Shown here: positions 25,460 to 33,267 of the stretch, in pieces | How the letters are laid out: each line of letters begins with the position of its first letter | Numbering within the stretch: the stretch's first letter is position 1 | Source: an uncultured Ruminococcus sp. | Lineage (GTDB): Bacteria; Bacillota; Clostridia; Lachnospirales; Lachnospiraceae | Assembly (NCBI GenBank): GCA_900066355.1 | Contig: FMEL01000013.1 | Span: 56,437-120,436, forward strand | DNA length: 64,000 bases | Direction of reading: 5' to 3' | Program-made: the position numbers and the translations under genes | The notes under the pieces: generated by a model | Database searches by the model: none | Seen by the model: the letters and a program-made list of their open reading frames with translations, nothing else | What the model was told of the DNA's origin: nothing

Positions 25460-26626
25460 ATGAAAAAATTTGACAGAGTGAAGGCAGTTGTTTCTCTGGA
25501 TGCAATTGCACACAACTTCGAAGAAATGAAAAAAAATATCGCAGAAGGAACAAAGATCGTTGCTGTTATCAAGGCAGACGGTTATGGACACGGTGCGGAA
25601 GCAATTGCGCGTCTGATCGAAGATTATGAGTATATCTGGGGATATGCGACCGCCACACCGGAGGAAGCACTCCAGTTAAGAGATGCCGGAATTGACAAAC
25701 CGATTCTGATTCTTGGAATTGTTTTCGAAGAATATTATAAAGAGCTGATCGCACATGAGGTACGTATGACTGTCTGTGAATATGAGATGGCTGCTGCACT
25801 TTCCGAGGAAGCGGTCCGTCAGGGCAGGAAGGTACATATCCATATCGGACTGGATACGGGAATGAGCCGTATCGGATTTGCCGATGTACCGGAAAGCGTA
25901 GAGACGATCAAAAAGATCGCAGCTCTTCCGAATGTAGAGATTGAGGGCATGTTTACACATTTTGCAAGAGCAGACGAGACAGATCGTTCTCCTGCGATCA
26001 CACAGCTGAACCGTTATCTTGCATTTGCAGAGCTTCTCGAAAAAGCGGGAGTAGAGATTCCGATGAAACACTGCTCCAACAGTGCCGGTATCATCCGTGT
26101 TCCGGAGGCAAACTTAAATGCAGTAAGAGCCGGTATTACGATTTATGGCATTTATCCGTCAAATGAAGTGGAGAGAGACATTGTAAAACTGATTCCTGCA
26201 ATGGAATTAAAGAGCCACGTATCATACGTCAAAGATCTTCCGGCAGGCACACCGATCAGCTACGGCGGAACTTTTGCATCTGAAAAAGATCTACGTGTGG
26301 CAACGATCCCGGTAGGTTATGCAGATGGATATCCGAGAAGCCTTTCCAATAAAGGCTGGGTTCTGATCCGCGGACAGAAAGCTCCGATCATCGGAAGAGT
26401 CTGCATGGATCAGTTTATGGTAGATGTGACAGACATTCCTGAGGTAAAACACGGGGATGAAGTTACCCTGATCGGAAAAGACGGAGAGGAATTTATCAGT
26501 ATTGAGACATTTGGTGATCTGTCAGGCAGATTCTCTTATGAATTTGCATGTGACATCAGCAAACGTGTACCGAGAGTCTATATAAAAGACGGCAGAGAAT
26601 GGGGAGATCTGACCTTCTTTAAATAA
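25460..26626 (+). CDS. alr: Alanine racemase
   Basis: A 388-residue PLP enzyme converting L- to D-alanine for peptidoglycan. The PLP lysine is Lys38 in VIKADGYGHGA. The opposite catalytic tyrosine is in ISYGGTF, and RVCMDQFMVDVTD is the conserved C-terminal segment. The TIM-barrel N-terminal domain and the beta C-terminal domain are complete. AAAGGAGAG precedes the ATG. It is followed by mazF, an arrangement widespread in Firmicutes; usually the antitoxin gene lies between, and here it does not. Confidence 0.95.
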   Translation: MKKFDRVKAVVSLDAIAHNFEEMKKNIAEGTKIVAVIKADGYGHGAEAIARLIEDYEYIWGYATATPEEALQLRDAGIDKPILILGIVFEEYYKELIAHEVRMTVCEYEMAAALSEEAVRQGRKVHIHIGLDTGMSRIGFADVPESVETIKKIAALPNVEIEGMFTHFARADETDRSPAITQLNRYLAFAELLEKAGVEIPMKHCSNSAGIIRVPEANLNAVRAGITIYGIYPSNEVERDIVKLIPAMELKSHVSYVKDLPAGTPISYGGTFASEKDLRVATIPVGYADGYPRSLSNKGWVLIRGQKAPIIGRVCMDQFMVDVTDIPEVKHGDEVTLIGKDGEEFISIETFGDLSGRFSYEFACDISKRVPRVYIKDGREWGDLTFFK

Positions 26627-26760
26627 ACCTCCGGATTGTGGGGACAGTTCGGAAAGATACCTGCAGCCCCATAAGGATGCAGTGAAAATACCACGCATGT
26701 ATACACAGAAGAAAAATGGAAATACTAATTCCAGAGAAAAAAGAATCGGAGTGTGATTGT

Positions 26761-27108
26761 GTGGTAATTAAGCGAGGGGATATTTTTTACGCAGATTTAA
26801 GACCGGTTGTCGGAAGTGAACAGGGCGGTGTGCGTCCGGTCCTGATCATTCAGAATGATGTCGGCAACCGTCACAGCCCTACGGTGATCTGCGCGGCGAT
26901 TACATCAAAGATGAATAAGGCAAAGCTGCCGACGCACATAGAGATCGATGCATCTGCATATGGAATCGAAAAAGATTCCGTGATTTTACTGGAACAGCTG
27001 CGTACCATTGACAAAAAACGTCTGAAAGATAAGGTATGTCATCTGGATCAGGTGATGCTTGACAGGGTGAATCATGCCCTTGAGATCAGCCTGGAGCTTA
27101 CTTTTTAG
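26761..27108 (+). CDS. mazF: MazF/NdoA-family endoribonuclease toxin
   Basis: A 115-residue PemK/MazF fold protein opening with [22 protein letters not shown], then [12 protein letters not shown] and [15 protein letters not shown], the family's RNA-binding and catalytic stretches. Homologues cut mRNA at short sequence sites. The GTG at 26761 has GGAG 8 bases upstream and gives the usual length; an in-frame ATG at 26716 would add 15 residues and lacks a good ribosome site. No antitoxin-sized frame exists in the 134 bases between alr and this start, so the toxin is orphaned here or its antitoxin is encoded elsewhere. Confidence 0.88.
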   Translation: MVIKRGDIFYADLRPVVGSEQGGVRPVLIIQNDVGNRHSPTVICAAITSKMNKAKLPTHIEIDASAYGIEKDSVILLEQLRTIDKKRLKDKVCHLDQVMLDRVNHALEISLELTF

Positions 27109-27127
27109 CTGTTTAAGGGTGTTATCC

Positions 27128-27156
27128 TTGACGAACGTAAGTGAAAGTGCTATATT
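27128..27156 (+). promoter_or_regulatory. Promoter of CBS-domain protein gene
   Basis: TTGACG, a 17-bp spacer and TATATT. It leaves an approximately 100-nt leader that contains the small palindrome at 27179-27205. Confidence 0.65.
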
Positions 27157-27178
27157 TTATCAGTAATTATGCAGATTT

Positions 27179-27205
27179 GTAACTGTTCGGTACCTTCACA
27201 GTTAC
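27179..27205. repeat. Small dispersed palindrome, copy 1
   Basis: GTAACTGT and ACAGTTAC form an 8-bp stem around TCGGTACCTTC. The unit resembles that at 47043-47070: both keep the GTnACTGTTC...TTCACAG framework. Confidence 0.45.
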
Positions 27206-27260
27206 GTATATTTTACATTTGAAATCAGTAAGACAGATTGTGGAAGGAAAAGGAAACAAA

Positions 27261-28202
27261 ATGGACGATGGCAGTCGCCTGCCCCTTGAGGAGGGGCATG
27301 TAAAGAAAAAATCAGGGATATTTGATAAACTGACACATATTTTTCATGGGAAGCAACAGGATGCAGTGACCGAGAAAGAAATCATTTCCATGGTGGATGA
27401 GGCACATGAGAAAGGCGTCCTTCACAAGGATGAAGCTGAAATGATCCAGAATATTTTTGCTTTCGAGGATAAGGAAGTGGGTGCGGTCATGACGCATCGG
27501 AGCCATGTGGCAGCGTTTGCGCTGGATGATCTGCTCAAAGATGTTGTGGAACATATGATGGAGGAAGGTAATTCCCGTTATCCTGTCTGCGGAGAGGATA
27601 TGGATGATATCCGGGGACTGATCCATTATAAGGATGCGCTGAAATTCTTTACACAGAATTCATGGGCGAAGTTCAAACCATTAAAAGAACTGCCGGGATT
27701 GATACGTAAAGTGACTTTTGTTCCGGAGACCAGACACATCGGTCAGCTTTTTCGTACCATGCAGGCCAGACAGGTACATATGGCGGTTGTGGTGGATGAA
27801 TATGGTCAGACAGCAGGTATCGTGACGATGGAAGATATTCTGGAAGAGATCGTCGGTGATATTTTTGATGAGTACGATGAAAGCAAAGATACATTCCGAC
27901 CTCAGGTGGACAACAGTATCATCATTGACGGACTTGCGAGTCTTACGGATGTAGAGCAGGAACTGGATATTGATTTCGGAGATGTTGAGATGGAGACACT
28001 CAACGGATATCTGACGGAGCATCTGGGACACATTCCTACCCAGGATGATCTCGACAGAGAAATTGTTGCAAACGGCTACAGATTTAAGATCCTTTCGCTG
28101 GGCAACCGGACGATCGGAAGGGTCAGAGCCGAGAAAATAAATGACAAAGAAACAAAAGGAGAGAGTGAAACATGTCAGGACATTCAAAATTCGCAAACAT
28201 AA
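27261..28202 (+). CDS. CBS-pair / CorC-HlyC domain protein
   Basis: A 313-residue soluble protein with the cytoplasmic part of the hemolysin-C/CorC family. It has an N-terminal helix region ([19 protein letters not shown]), then [14 protein letters not shown], two CBS motifs (including [19 protein letters not shown]) and the C-terminal CorC_HlyC domain ([17 protein letters not shown]). The membrane DUF21/CNNM domain of larger relatives is absent, as in E. coli CorC. Members bind adenosine nucleotides and assist Mg2+/Co2+ transport; the exact role is unknown. The ATG at 27261 follows GGAAAAGGAAAC. The last 31 bases overlap yebC. Confidence 0.85.
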   Translation: MDDGSRLPLEEGHVKKKSGIFDKLTHIFHGKQQDAVTEKEIISMVDEAHEKGVLHKDEAEMIQNIFAFEDKEVGAVMTHRSHVAAFALDDLLKDVVEHMMEEGNSRYPVCGEDMDDIRGLIHYKDALKFFTQNSWAKFKPLKELPGLIRKVTFVPETRHIGQLFRTMQARQVHMAVVVDEYGQTAGIVTMEDILEEIVGDIFDEYDESKDTFRPQVDNSIIIDGLASLTDVEQELDIDFGDVEMETLNGYLTEHLGHIPTQDDLDREIVANGYRFKILSLGNRTIGRVRAEKINDKETKGESETCQDIQNSQT

Positions 28203-28915
28203 AGCACAAAAAGGAAAAAAATGATGCCAAAAAGGGTAAGATCTTTACCGTTATCGGCCGTGAGATCGTTATGGCTGTAAAGGCCGGCGGTCCGGACCCG
28301 AACAACAACAGCAAACTTCGTGATGTCATTGCAAAAGCAAAAGCAAACAACATGCCGAACGATACAATCGACCGTGGCATCAAGAAAGCAGCAGGGGCAG
28401 ATTCTGCAGACAGTTACGAGCATGCTACATATGAAGGTTATGGCCCGAATGGTGTTGCAATCATCGTTGAAACTCTGACAGACAACAAAAACCGTACAGC
28501 AAGTAATGTAAGAAATGCATTTACAAAAGGTTACGGAAGCATCGGAACACAGGGTTGTGTATCCTTCATGTTTGACCAGAAAGGTCAGATCATCATTGAT
28601 AAAGAAGAACTGGAAGACGAATGCGGCGATATGGATGCAGATGAGCTGATGATGACTGCTCTTGATGCTGGTGCTGAGGACTTCAACGAAGAAGAAGACA
28701 GCTTCGAGATCCTGACAGCTCCGGATGATTTCAGTGCAGTGCGTGAAGCGCTGGAAAAAGCTGGAATCCCGATGGTAGAAGCGCAGGTTGCCATGGTTCC
28801 GCAGACATACGTAGAGCTTACAGACGAAAATGATGTCAAGAACCTTCAGAGAACACTGGATCTTCTCGATGAGGACGATGATGTCACAGACGTTTGGACA
28901 AACTGGGACGAATGA
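28172..28915 (+). CDS. yebC: YebC/PmpR-family protein
   Basis: A 247-residue protein opening [22 protein letters not shown], with the invariant GHSKW-like start (W replaced by F here), [12 protein letters not shown] and a three-domain layout ending in DVWTNWD. Family members are described as DNA-binding regulators and, more recently, as ribosome-associated factors that help at proline runs; which applies here cannot be told from sequence. AAAGGAGAGAG lies upstream of the ATG, inside the 3' end of the CBS gene, so the pair is coupled. Confidence 0.93.
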   Translation: MSGHSKFANIKHKKEKNDAKKGKIFTVIGREIVMAVKAGGPDPNNNSKLRDVIAKAKANNMPNDTIDRGIKKAAGADSADSYEHATYEGYGPNGVAIIVETLTDNKNRTASNVRNAFTKGYGSIGTQGCVSFMFDQKGQIIIDKEELEDECGDMDADELMMTALDAGAEDFNEEEDSFEILTAPDDFSAVREALEKAGIPMVEAQVAMVPQTYVELTDENDVKNLQRTLDLLDEDDDVTDVWTNWDE

Positions 28916-29066
28916 TTCATCAGAAATTGATTTGAAAAGATACATCTGAATAAAATTGATTTGTATAAGTAAGGGTACTTCTGCTTGCCGGATTAAGAAA
29001 GAATCACTTGAGTCTGATGGAGAAGCTGGATGCAGTCCTGATGTATATGAATCCATAGTTTTACAC

Positions 29067-29101
29067 AAAATACCTTCATGAATGTACATGGAGGTATTTT
29101 T
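29067..29101 (+). promoter_or_regulatory. Terminator-like hairpin holding the tepA ribosome site
   Basis: AAAATACCTTCATG pairs with CATGGAGGTATTTT across a six-base loop. The GGAGG ribosome site (29090-29094) is in the 3' arm, TTTTT follows, and the ATG begins at the next base (29102). No other gene is seen in the 186-bp gap after yebC. Confidence 0.75.
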
Positions 29102-29824
29102 ATGTCTGAAAACAAAAATGAAAAACAGCAGGAAATTGATACACAAAAAGAACAGGATGAGCAGATCAGGGAGACGGGACAGCTTACACTTGATCAGAAC
29201 AAAAGGAAACACAGGATTGAACTTCTGACGATCATTGGCGAGGTGGAAGGCCATGACAGCGCGCCTTCACAGAGCAAGACAACGAAGTATGAACATGTTC
29301 TTCCGAAACTGGCACTGATCGAAGACGATGAAGACGTGGATGGACTGTTGATCCTTCTGAATACGGTCGGGGGAGATGTTGAGGCTGGGCTTGCAATCGC
29401 GGAAATGATCGCATCTTTGAGTATTCCCACGGTATCACTTGTGCTGGGCGGAGGTCACTCGATCGGGGTGCCGATGGCGGTGTCGGCGGATTATTCTTTT
29501 GCAGTGCCGAGTGCAACGATGGTGATCCATCCGGTGCGTTCCAGTGGGATGTTTATCGGTGTGGCGCAGTCTTACCGGAATATCGAGAAAATTCAGGACC
29601 GCATTACGGGATTTATTGCGGCACATTCCGGCACGACACAGGAACGGCTTGAGGAACTGATGCTGGATACCAGCCAGCTTGTCAAAGATGTAGGAACGAT
29701 GCTTGAAGGAAGAGAAGCAGTTAAGGAAGGACTGATTAATGAGATTGGCGGAATACGGGAGGCGCTTGCACGGCTGCATCAGATGATTGAAGAAAAAGAA
29801 TCTGCAGACAGGAAAGGAATGTGA
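29102..29824 (+). CDS. tepA: ClpP-fold translocation-enhancing protease TepA
   Basis: A 240-residue serine protease of the TepA/YmfB group. The core has GLLILLNTVGGDVEAGLAIAEM, the serine in GGGHSIGVPM, the histidine in MVIHPVRSSG and a late aspartate region, all at ClpP-like spacing. A charged 40-residue N-terminal extension precedes it. In Bacillus TepA degrades forespore SASP-type proteins or aids secretion (reports differ) and lies beside spoIIIE; here ftsK/spoIIIE is 3.4 kb away. The ATG at 29102 abuts the hairpin U-tract. The in-frame start at 29078 lies in the 5' arm. Confidence 0.88.
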   Translation: MSENKNEKQQEIDTQKEQDEQIRETGQLTLDQNKRKHRIELLTIIGEVEGHDSAPSQSKTTKYEHVLPKLALIEDDEDVDGLLILLNTVGGDVEAGLAIAEMIASLSIPTVSLVLGGGHSIGVPMAVSADYSFAVPSATMVIHPVRSSGMFIGVAQSYRNIEKIQDRITGFIAAHSGTTQERLEELMLDTSQLVKDVGTMLEGREAVKEGLINEIGGIREALARLHQMIEEKESADRKGM

Positions 29825-29851
29825 AAAATAGTCAGTTTTATGTATGTTTGT

Positions 29852-29881
29852 AAATCTTTTCCTTGTAATAGGAAAGATTTT
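29852..29881 (+). terminator. tepA terminator
   Basis: AAATCTTTTCCT pairs with AGGAAAGATTT around TGTAAT, ending in TTTT. Confidence 0.75.
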
Positions 29882-29919
29882 AGCGTATTATTATTAAGGG
29901 ATTGAATGAATATACGCTA
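29881..29919 (+). promoter_or_regulatory. Inverted repeat next to nfnA ribosome site
   Basis: TAGCGTAT (29881-29888) and ATACGCTA (29912-29919) are perfect inverted repeats 23 bp apart. The second ends directly before GGAGGG. It could be an operator or a leader hairpin that limits ribosome access. Confidence 0.45.
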
Positions 29920-29930
29920 GGAGGGAAACA

Positions 29931-30818
29931 ATGTATAAGATTTTAAAAGCTGAGACACTGGCAGCTAAGATCCATCTTATGGTCGTTCACGCACCGCGTG
30001 TTGCAAGCCACTGTCAGCCAGGACAATTTATCATCGTAAAAATGGATGAAAAGGGCGAGAGAATTCCGCTTACAATCTGTGACTATGATCGTGAAGAAGG
30101 TACAGTAACAATCGTATTCCAGGAAGTTGGTGCATCTACAATCAAGATGTCCGAATTAAAAGCAGGAGATTCTTTCCGTGATTTTGTAGGACCTCTGGGA
30201 TGTCCTTCTGAATTTGTTCATGAGGATATTGAAGAATTAAAGAAAAAGAAAATGGTATTTATTGCCGGAGGTGTTGGTACTGCACCGGTTTACCCACAGG
30301 TAAAATGGCTGAAAGAACATGGTATTACTGCAGATGTAATTCTTGGTTCCAAGACCAAAGATATGGTAATTCTTGAAAAAGAACTTGCAGCAGTTTCCAA
30401 CCTTTATGTTACAACAGATGACGGATCTTACGGACGTTCCGGTATGGTTACAAAGACTCTGGAAGATCTCGTTACAAACGAAGGCAAACAGTACGATGTC
30501 TGTGTTGCAATTGGACCGATGATCATGATGAAATTCGTCTGTCTTCTTACTAAGAAGCTGGGCATCCATACAATCGTCAGCATGAACCCGATCATGGTTG
30601 ACGGAACAGGTATGTGTGGAGCATGCCGTCTTCAGGTTGGCGATGAGATCAAATTTGCCTGTGTAGACGGACCGGAATTTGACGGACATCTTGTAGATTT
30701 CGATCAGGCTATGAAGAGAAGCCAGATGTACAAGACTGAAGAGGGTCGTGCATTACTGAAGCTTCAGGAAGGCGATACCCATCACGGTGGATGCGGACAG
30801 TGCGGAGGTGACAAGTAA
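29931..30818 (+). CDS. nfnA: NADH-dependent ferredoxin:NADP+ oxidoreductase, subunit A (NfnA)
   Basis: A 295-residue FAD/[2Fe-2S] protein of the ferredoxin reductase/dihydroorotate dehydrogenase electron-transfer type. FAD binding is shown by CQPGQFIIVKMD and RIPLTICDYD; the NAD site is MVFIAGGVGTAPVYPQ. The [2Fe-2S] cysteines are in GTGMCGACRLQVGDEIKFAC. With the gene overlapping its stop codon it forms NfnAB, which couples NADH and reduced ferredoxin to NADP+ reduction by electron bifurcation. GGAGGG precedes the ATG. A cysteine-rich tail HHGGCGQCGGDK is an unusual extra. Confidence 0.92.
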   Translation: MYKILKAETLAAKIHLMVVHAPRVASHCQPGQFIIVKMDEKGERIPLTICDYDREEGTVTIVFQEVGASTIKMSELKAGDSFRDFVGPLGCPSEFVHEDIEELKKKKMVFIAGGVGTAPVYPQVKWLKEHGITADVILGSKTKDMVILEKELAAVSNLYVTTDDGSYGRSGMVTKTLEDLVTNEGKQYDVCVAIGPMIMMKFVCLLTKKLGIHTIVSMNPIMVDGTGMCGACRLQVGDEIKFACVDGPEFDGHLVDFDQAMKRSQMYKTEEGRALLKLQEGDTHHGGCGQCGGDK

Positions 30819-32212
30819 TGGCAGATGCAAAAATGTTAAAAAAAGTACCTGTAAGAGAACAGGATCCGAAGGTACGTGCAACAAACTTTGAAGAGGTTTG
30901 TCTTGGATATAATCAGGAAGAAGCAATGGAAGAAGCTCAGAGATGTCTGGGCTGCAAGAAACCGAAATGCGTAGAGGGATGTCCGGTATCTATCAATATC
31001 CCTGGATTCATCGAACATATCAAAGAAGGCAACATGGAAGAAGCTTACAAAGTAATCGGACTTTCTTCCGCACTTCCGGCTATCTGTGGTCGTGTATGTC
31101 CGCAGGAGTCCCAGTGTGAAGGACAGTGTATTCGTGGTAAGAAGGGTGAAGCTGTTTCCATCGGTAAACTGGAAAGATTTGTTGCTGATTACGCTCTGGA
31201 GCATGACATCAAACCGGCTGGCGCAGAAGTGAAGAACGGACACAAAGTTGCAGTTATCGGTTCCGGTCCGTCTGGACTTACCTGTGCAGGTGATCTTGCA
31301 AAAGCGGGTTACGATGTAACTGTATTCGAAGCACTTCATGAGCTCGGTGGCGTTCTTGTTTATGGTATTCCGGAATTCCGTCTTCCAAAACAGAAAGTCG
31401 TTAAGAAAGAAATCGAAAAAGTTAAAGAACTTGGCGTTAAATTTGAAACAAACGTTGTCATCGGTAAATCCACAACTATCGATCAGCTGATCGAGGATGA
31501 AGGATTTGAAGCTGTATTTATCGGTTCCGGTGCAGGTCTTCCGATGTTTATGGGAATCCCGGGTGAGAACGCAAGCGGCGTATTCTCTGCAAACGAATAC
31601 CTGACAAGAAGCAACCTGATGAAAGCTTTCGATGATTCTTATGATACACCGATCGCAGCAGGCAGGAAAGTTGCCGTTGTCGGTGGTGGTAACGTAGCTA
31701 TGGATGCAGCAAGAACAGCTCTGAGACTTGGTGCAGAAGTACATATCGTTTACAGAAGAAGTGAAGCAGAGCTTCCGGCACGAGCTGAAGAAGTTCATCA
31801 CGCAAAAGAAGAAGGTATTATTTTTGATCTTCTTACAAATCCGAAAGAAATCCTTGTTGACGAAAACGGTCATGTAAATGGCATGAAAGTTGTCAAGATG
31901 GAACTGGGCGAGCCGGATGCATCCGGAAGAAGACGTCCTGTTGAGATTCCGGGATCTGAGTATGACATGGATGTAGATACTGTTATCATGTCTCTTGGTA
32001 CTTCTCCGAACCCGCTGATTTCTTCCACTACAAAAGGTCTTGAGATCAACAAGAGAAGATGTATCGTTGCCGAAGAAGAAACAGGTAAGACATCCAAAGA
32101 CGGTGTTTATGCCGGTGGTGATGCCGTTACAGGTGCAGCTACTGTTATCCTTGCTATGGGTGCAGGTAAAGCTGGTGCAAAAGGTATCGACGAATATCTG
32201 AAAAACAAATAA
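30818..32212 (+). CDS. nfnB: NADPH-dependent glutamate synthase-like flavoprotein, NfnB subunit
   Basis: A 464-residue protein, often annotated gltA, that is the large Nfn subunit when next to NfnA. The N-terminus holds two [4Fe-4S] clusters (CLGCKKPKCVEGCPVSINIP and AICGRVCPQESQCEGQC). FAD binds at VIGSGPSGL and NADPH at VVGGGNVAMDAARTALRLGA. A final FAD contact is DGVYAGGDAVTGAATVILAM. The bifurcating FAD sits here. The start codon shares one base with the nfnA stop (TAATG), so translation is coupled. No glutamate synthase large subunit is nearby, which favours the Nfn role. Confidence 0.93.
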   Translation: MADAKMLKKVPVREQDPKVRATNFEEVCLGYNQEEAMEEAQRCLGCKKPKCVEGCPVSINIPGFIEHIKEGNMEEAYKVIGLSSALPAICGRVCPQESQCEGQCIRGKKGEAVSIGKLERFVADYALEHDIKPAGAEVKNGHKVAVIGSGPSGLTCAGDLAKAGYDVTVFEALHELGGVLVYGIPEFRLPKQKVVKKEIEKVKELGVKFETNVVIGKSTTIDQLIEDEGFEAVFIGSGAGLPMFMGIPGENASGVFSANEYLTRSNLMKAFDDSYDTPIAAGRKVAVVGGGNVAMDAARTALRLGAEVHIVYRRSEAELPARAEEVHHAKEEGIIFDLLTNPKEILVDENGHVNGMKVVKMELGEPDASGRRRPVEIPGSEYDMDVDTVIMSLGTSPNPLISSTTKGLEINKRRCIVAEEETGKTSKDGVYAGGDAVTGAATVILAMGAGKAGAKGIDEYLKNK

Positions 32213-32232
32213 TAAGCAATGCTTATGCGAAG

Positions 32233-32280
32233 GAGCCTTTGGCCGCTGATGGGATGCGGTCAAAAGGCTTTTTTTTTTCT
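32233..32280 (+). terminator. nfnAB terminator
   Basis: AGCCTTTGGCCGC pairs with GCGGTCAAAAGGCT, followed by a run of nine T. Confidence 0.85.
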
Positions 32281-32360
32281 CGAAAATGTGTTATACTGAC
32301 CACTGGTAATGTGCCTTTTTATCGAAAAGGACAGGCAAATCATAAGAGAAGGAAAAAATT

Positions 32361-33239
32361 ATGACGGTTTTATACATCATTTTACTCGCCATTGTACAGG
32401 GAATTACAGAGTTTTTGCCGGTCAGCAGTTTCGGGCATCTCTGTTTTGTGCAGAATCTTCTTGGTATGGAGCACGGACCGGGTGTCCTGCTCGAGACCAT
32501 GCTGCATCTGGGAACACTGGCAGCAATTTTTATGACATTTCAGAAGGATATTCGACATCTTGCGTTCGAAGCGCTGGATATGTTTATGGATCTGATCGGA
32601 AATGCAAATCTGTACATACACAACAAAAGGACAGGAGAGCAGCTTCACTACACACGCATTATCAGTAATATATATCGGAAATTTGTAGTTCTGCTCCTTG
32701 TATCTATGATTCCTACGGCATTTCTGGGTTACACTGCAAGACGGCTGGTTTCGGTGTCCGCCACGTCCGTATTGATTCCGGGGGCCGGAATTATGGTGAC
32801 AGGTATTCTTTTGCTGGTTATTGATCTGAGTCGCGTTGGTGGCACGAAGGCAGCGAAAGATGCACATTTTTCTGATGCGATGTGGATCGGTATCTGTCAG
32901 GGCCTTTCGGTGTTTCCGGGATTATCCAGAAGCGGACTTACGATCAGTGCAGGTTTAATGAGCGGATTTTCACGTACATTTGCGGTTAAATATTCTTACA
33001 TATTATCAATTCCGGCAATCGTCGGTGCCATGCTTATGGAACTTGGACAGTTTGGTTCTGCGGACATGACGATAGGGCTTGGATTTGCTTATGTATTTGG
33101 GATGATCATTGCAGCAGTGGTCGGTATGCTTACGATTCGTACCTGTCTGCGTCTGGTGCATAAGGGGAAATTCCGCTACTTTGCTTATTATTGTTTCCTT
33201 GCAGGATTTATTGCCCTGATCACGAATTCTGCATTATAA
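32361..33239 (+). CDS. uppP: Undecaprenyl-diphosphate phosphatase
   Basis: A 292-residue polytopic membrane protein of the BacA/UppP family, which recycles the lipid carrier for peptidoglycan and other glycans. The N-terminal motif reads ITEFLPVSSFGHL, with phenylalanine where the family usually has Ser or Thr in SS(S/T)GHL. The second motif FPGLSRSGLTIS is complete. About eight hydrophobic helices are visible. It also confers basal bacitracin tolerance in other bacteria. AGAAGGA precedes the ATG. It lies 28 bases before ftsK and is probably co-transcribed with it. Confidence 0.93.
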   Translation: MTVLYIILLAIVQGITEFLPVSSFGHLCFVQNLLGMEHGPGVLLETMLHLGTLAAIFMTFQKDIRHLAFEALDMFMDLIGNANLYIHNKRTGEQLHYTRIISNIYRKFVVLLLVSMIPTAFLGYTARRLVSVSATSVLIPGAGIMVTGILLLVIDLSRVGGTKAAKDAHFSDAMWIGICQGLSVFPGLSRSGLTISAGLMSGFSRTFAVKYSYILSIPAIVGAMLMELGQFGSADMTIGLGFAYVFGMIIAAVVGMLTIRTCLRLVHKGKFRYFAYYCFLAGFIALITNSAL

Positions 33240-33267
33240 AGCTTGAAATTTTAGGAGGGGTGCCAGA

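Noticed and set aside
28184..29254. 356-codon minus-strand ORF across yebC and tepA
   Set aside because: Covers two conserved plus-strand genes and the tepA hairpin; no ribosome site, no motif.
30836..32263. 475-codon minus-strand ORF opposite nfnB
   Set aside because: Pure antisense of the conserved nfnB frame; Cys/Ser/Phe-rich with no domain.
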